The position numbers were made by a program, and so were the translations under genes. A stretch of DNA of 64,000 nt from Roseovarius atlanticus (lineage in GTDB: Bacteria > Pseudomonadota > Alphaproteobacteria > Rhodobacterales > Rhodobacteraceae). The notes under the pieces were generated by a model that searched no databases, was not told the origin of the DNA, and saw only the letters and a list, made by a program, of their open reading frames with translations. Every line of letters begins with the position of its first letter. Position 1 is the first letter of the stretch. Below are positions 63,653-64,000 of this stretch, in pieces. Where the stretch lies: contig NZ_LAXJ01000010.1 in the NCBI RefSeq assembly GCF_001441615.1, forward strand, positions 1 to 64,000, in the 5' to 3' direction.

Positions 63653-64000
63653 ATGGCTCAATTCGACACGATCCGGACGGCAACAGGTGCGCGTACCGCC
63701 GCGATCGACGAAGGCTTGCGCGCCCACATGAACAAGGTCTACGGCACCATGTCGATCGGCATGTTGCTGACCTTCGCGGCCGCTTGGGCCGTGGGCAACA
63801 ACGCCGCGATGATGGAAACGCTGTTCACGGGTTTCACCCGCTACATCGTGATGTTCGCGCCGCTGATCATGGTCTTCGCTTTCGGCGCTGTGATCAACAA
63901 GCTGTCGGCGGCCGCGGCTCAACTTTTCTTCTACGCGTTCGCCGCGGTGATGGGTGTGTCGATCTCTTACATCTTCGTGGTGTTCACCGACTTCTCGATC
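63653..64000 (+). CDS. Bax inhibitor-1/YccA family membrane protein (5' part)
   Basis: The gene starts at ATG 63653 (GGAGG five bases before) and runs off the window after 116 codons. It begins MAQFDTIRTATGARTAAIDEGLRAHMNKVYGTMSIGMLLTF, the usual start of the alphaproteobacterial BI-1 family, followed by three predicted helices (MLLTFAAAWAVGNNAAM, YIVMFAPLIMVFAFGAVI, AAAAQLFFYAFAAVMGVSISYIFVVF). Family members are hydrophobic seven-helix proteins, some with calcium-leak activity. The function here is unknown. Confidence 0.93.
   Translation, partial: MAQFDTIRTATGARTAAIDEGLRAHMNKVYGTMSIGMLLTFAAAWAVGNNAAMMETLFTGFTRYIVMFAPLIMVFAFGAVINKLSAAAAQLFFYAFAAVMGVSISYIFVVFTDFSI

Noticed and set aside
1..64000. 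Mobile elements, prophage, CRISPR arrays, tRNA and rRNA genes
   Set aside because: I found no transposase, integrase or phage structural gene, no regularly spaced repeats, and no cloverleaf or rRNA-like sequence; a tRNAscan and a CRISPR search would be decisive.

Overview
The window looks like a GC-rich chromosomal segment of an alphaproteobacterium of the family Rhodobacteraceae (Roseobacter group). This rests on gene content: an NDUFS4-type complex I subunit, HdaA, a ScfR/PccR-type propionate regulator beside pccB, a betI-betC-betA choline cluster, DUF1127 and YdcH small proteins, and several TTGAT-N4-ATCAA (FnrL-type) sites. I see no rRNA, tRNA, CRISPR, prophage or transposase gene. Genes are densely packed, and long open frames opposite real genes are common because of the base composition.

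Layout. 1-2.7 kb: the end of an unknown gene, two DMT-family exporters and a small lipoprotein. 2.7-6.4 kb: the minus-strand queuosine-precursor operon queC-queD-queE-queF, preceded by a preQ1-I riboswitch and, 5 bases further upstream, a MATE transporter gene. 6.5-9.3 kb: a NicO-type metal permease with a DUF1007 partner, an unknown Cys-motif protein and the complex I subunit. 9.5-12.6 kb: sodC, uvrB and a small protein. 12.6-17.4 kb: ABM monooxygenase, lipoprotein, secreted proteins, a sulfotransferase-like protein and a membrane acyltransferase. 17.4-20.9 kb: a minus-strand group with a zinc-ribbon protein, a universal stress protein, an exporter, a DUF4864 protein, a c-type cytochrome and a DUF3047 protein; two FNR-type sites sit upstream of the stress protein and the cytochrome. 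21-27 kb: Ldh-family dehydrogenase, lolD, lolC, a DUF2937 protein and proS. 27.1-32.7 kb: plus-strand perM-like gene, hdaA, ppk1 and ppx. 32.7-39.5 kb: minus-strand accessory genes ending a transcription unit headed by a P-loop protein and scpA (methylmalonyl-CoA mutase). 40.1-49.7 kb: propionyl-CoA carboxylase (pccA, pccB), five small genes between them, and the regulator pccR with candidate operators. 50-56.4 kb: an orphan oligopeptide-type binding protein, then betI-betC-GST-betA with a perfect BetI-type operator. 56.4-64 kb: ydcH with a perfect FnrL site, an exporter, acyl-CoA dehydrogenase, CAP protein, HisN-like phosphatase, XRE and LysR regulators, a quinone reductase, a DUF1127 protein and the start of a Bax-inhibitor-1 family gene.

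How the genes work together. pccA/pccB plus scpA carry propionyl-CoA to succinyl-CoA, probably under PccR; the epimerase is not in the window. betC and betA turn choline sulfate into choline and on to betaine aldehyde; betB is absent, and a glutathione S-transferase gene occupies the usual betB position. ppk1/ppx make and degrade polyphosphate.

The most unusual structure is a dispersed intergenic repeat of about 170-217 bp present in three copies (24.7, 46.7 and 49.7 kb), with a conserved hairpin, an internal segment replaced in one copy and a preserved 24-codon frame at one end. I do not recognise it as a named element.
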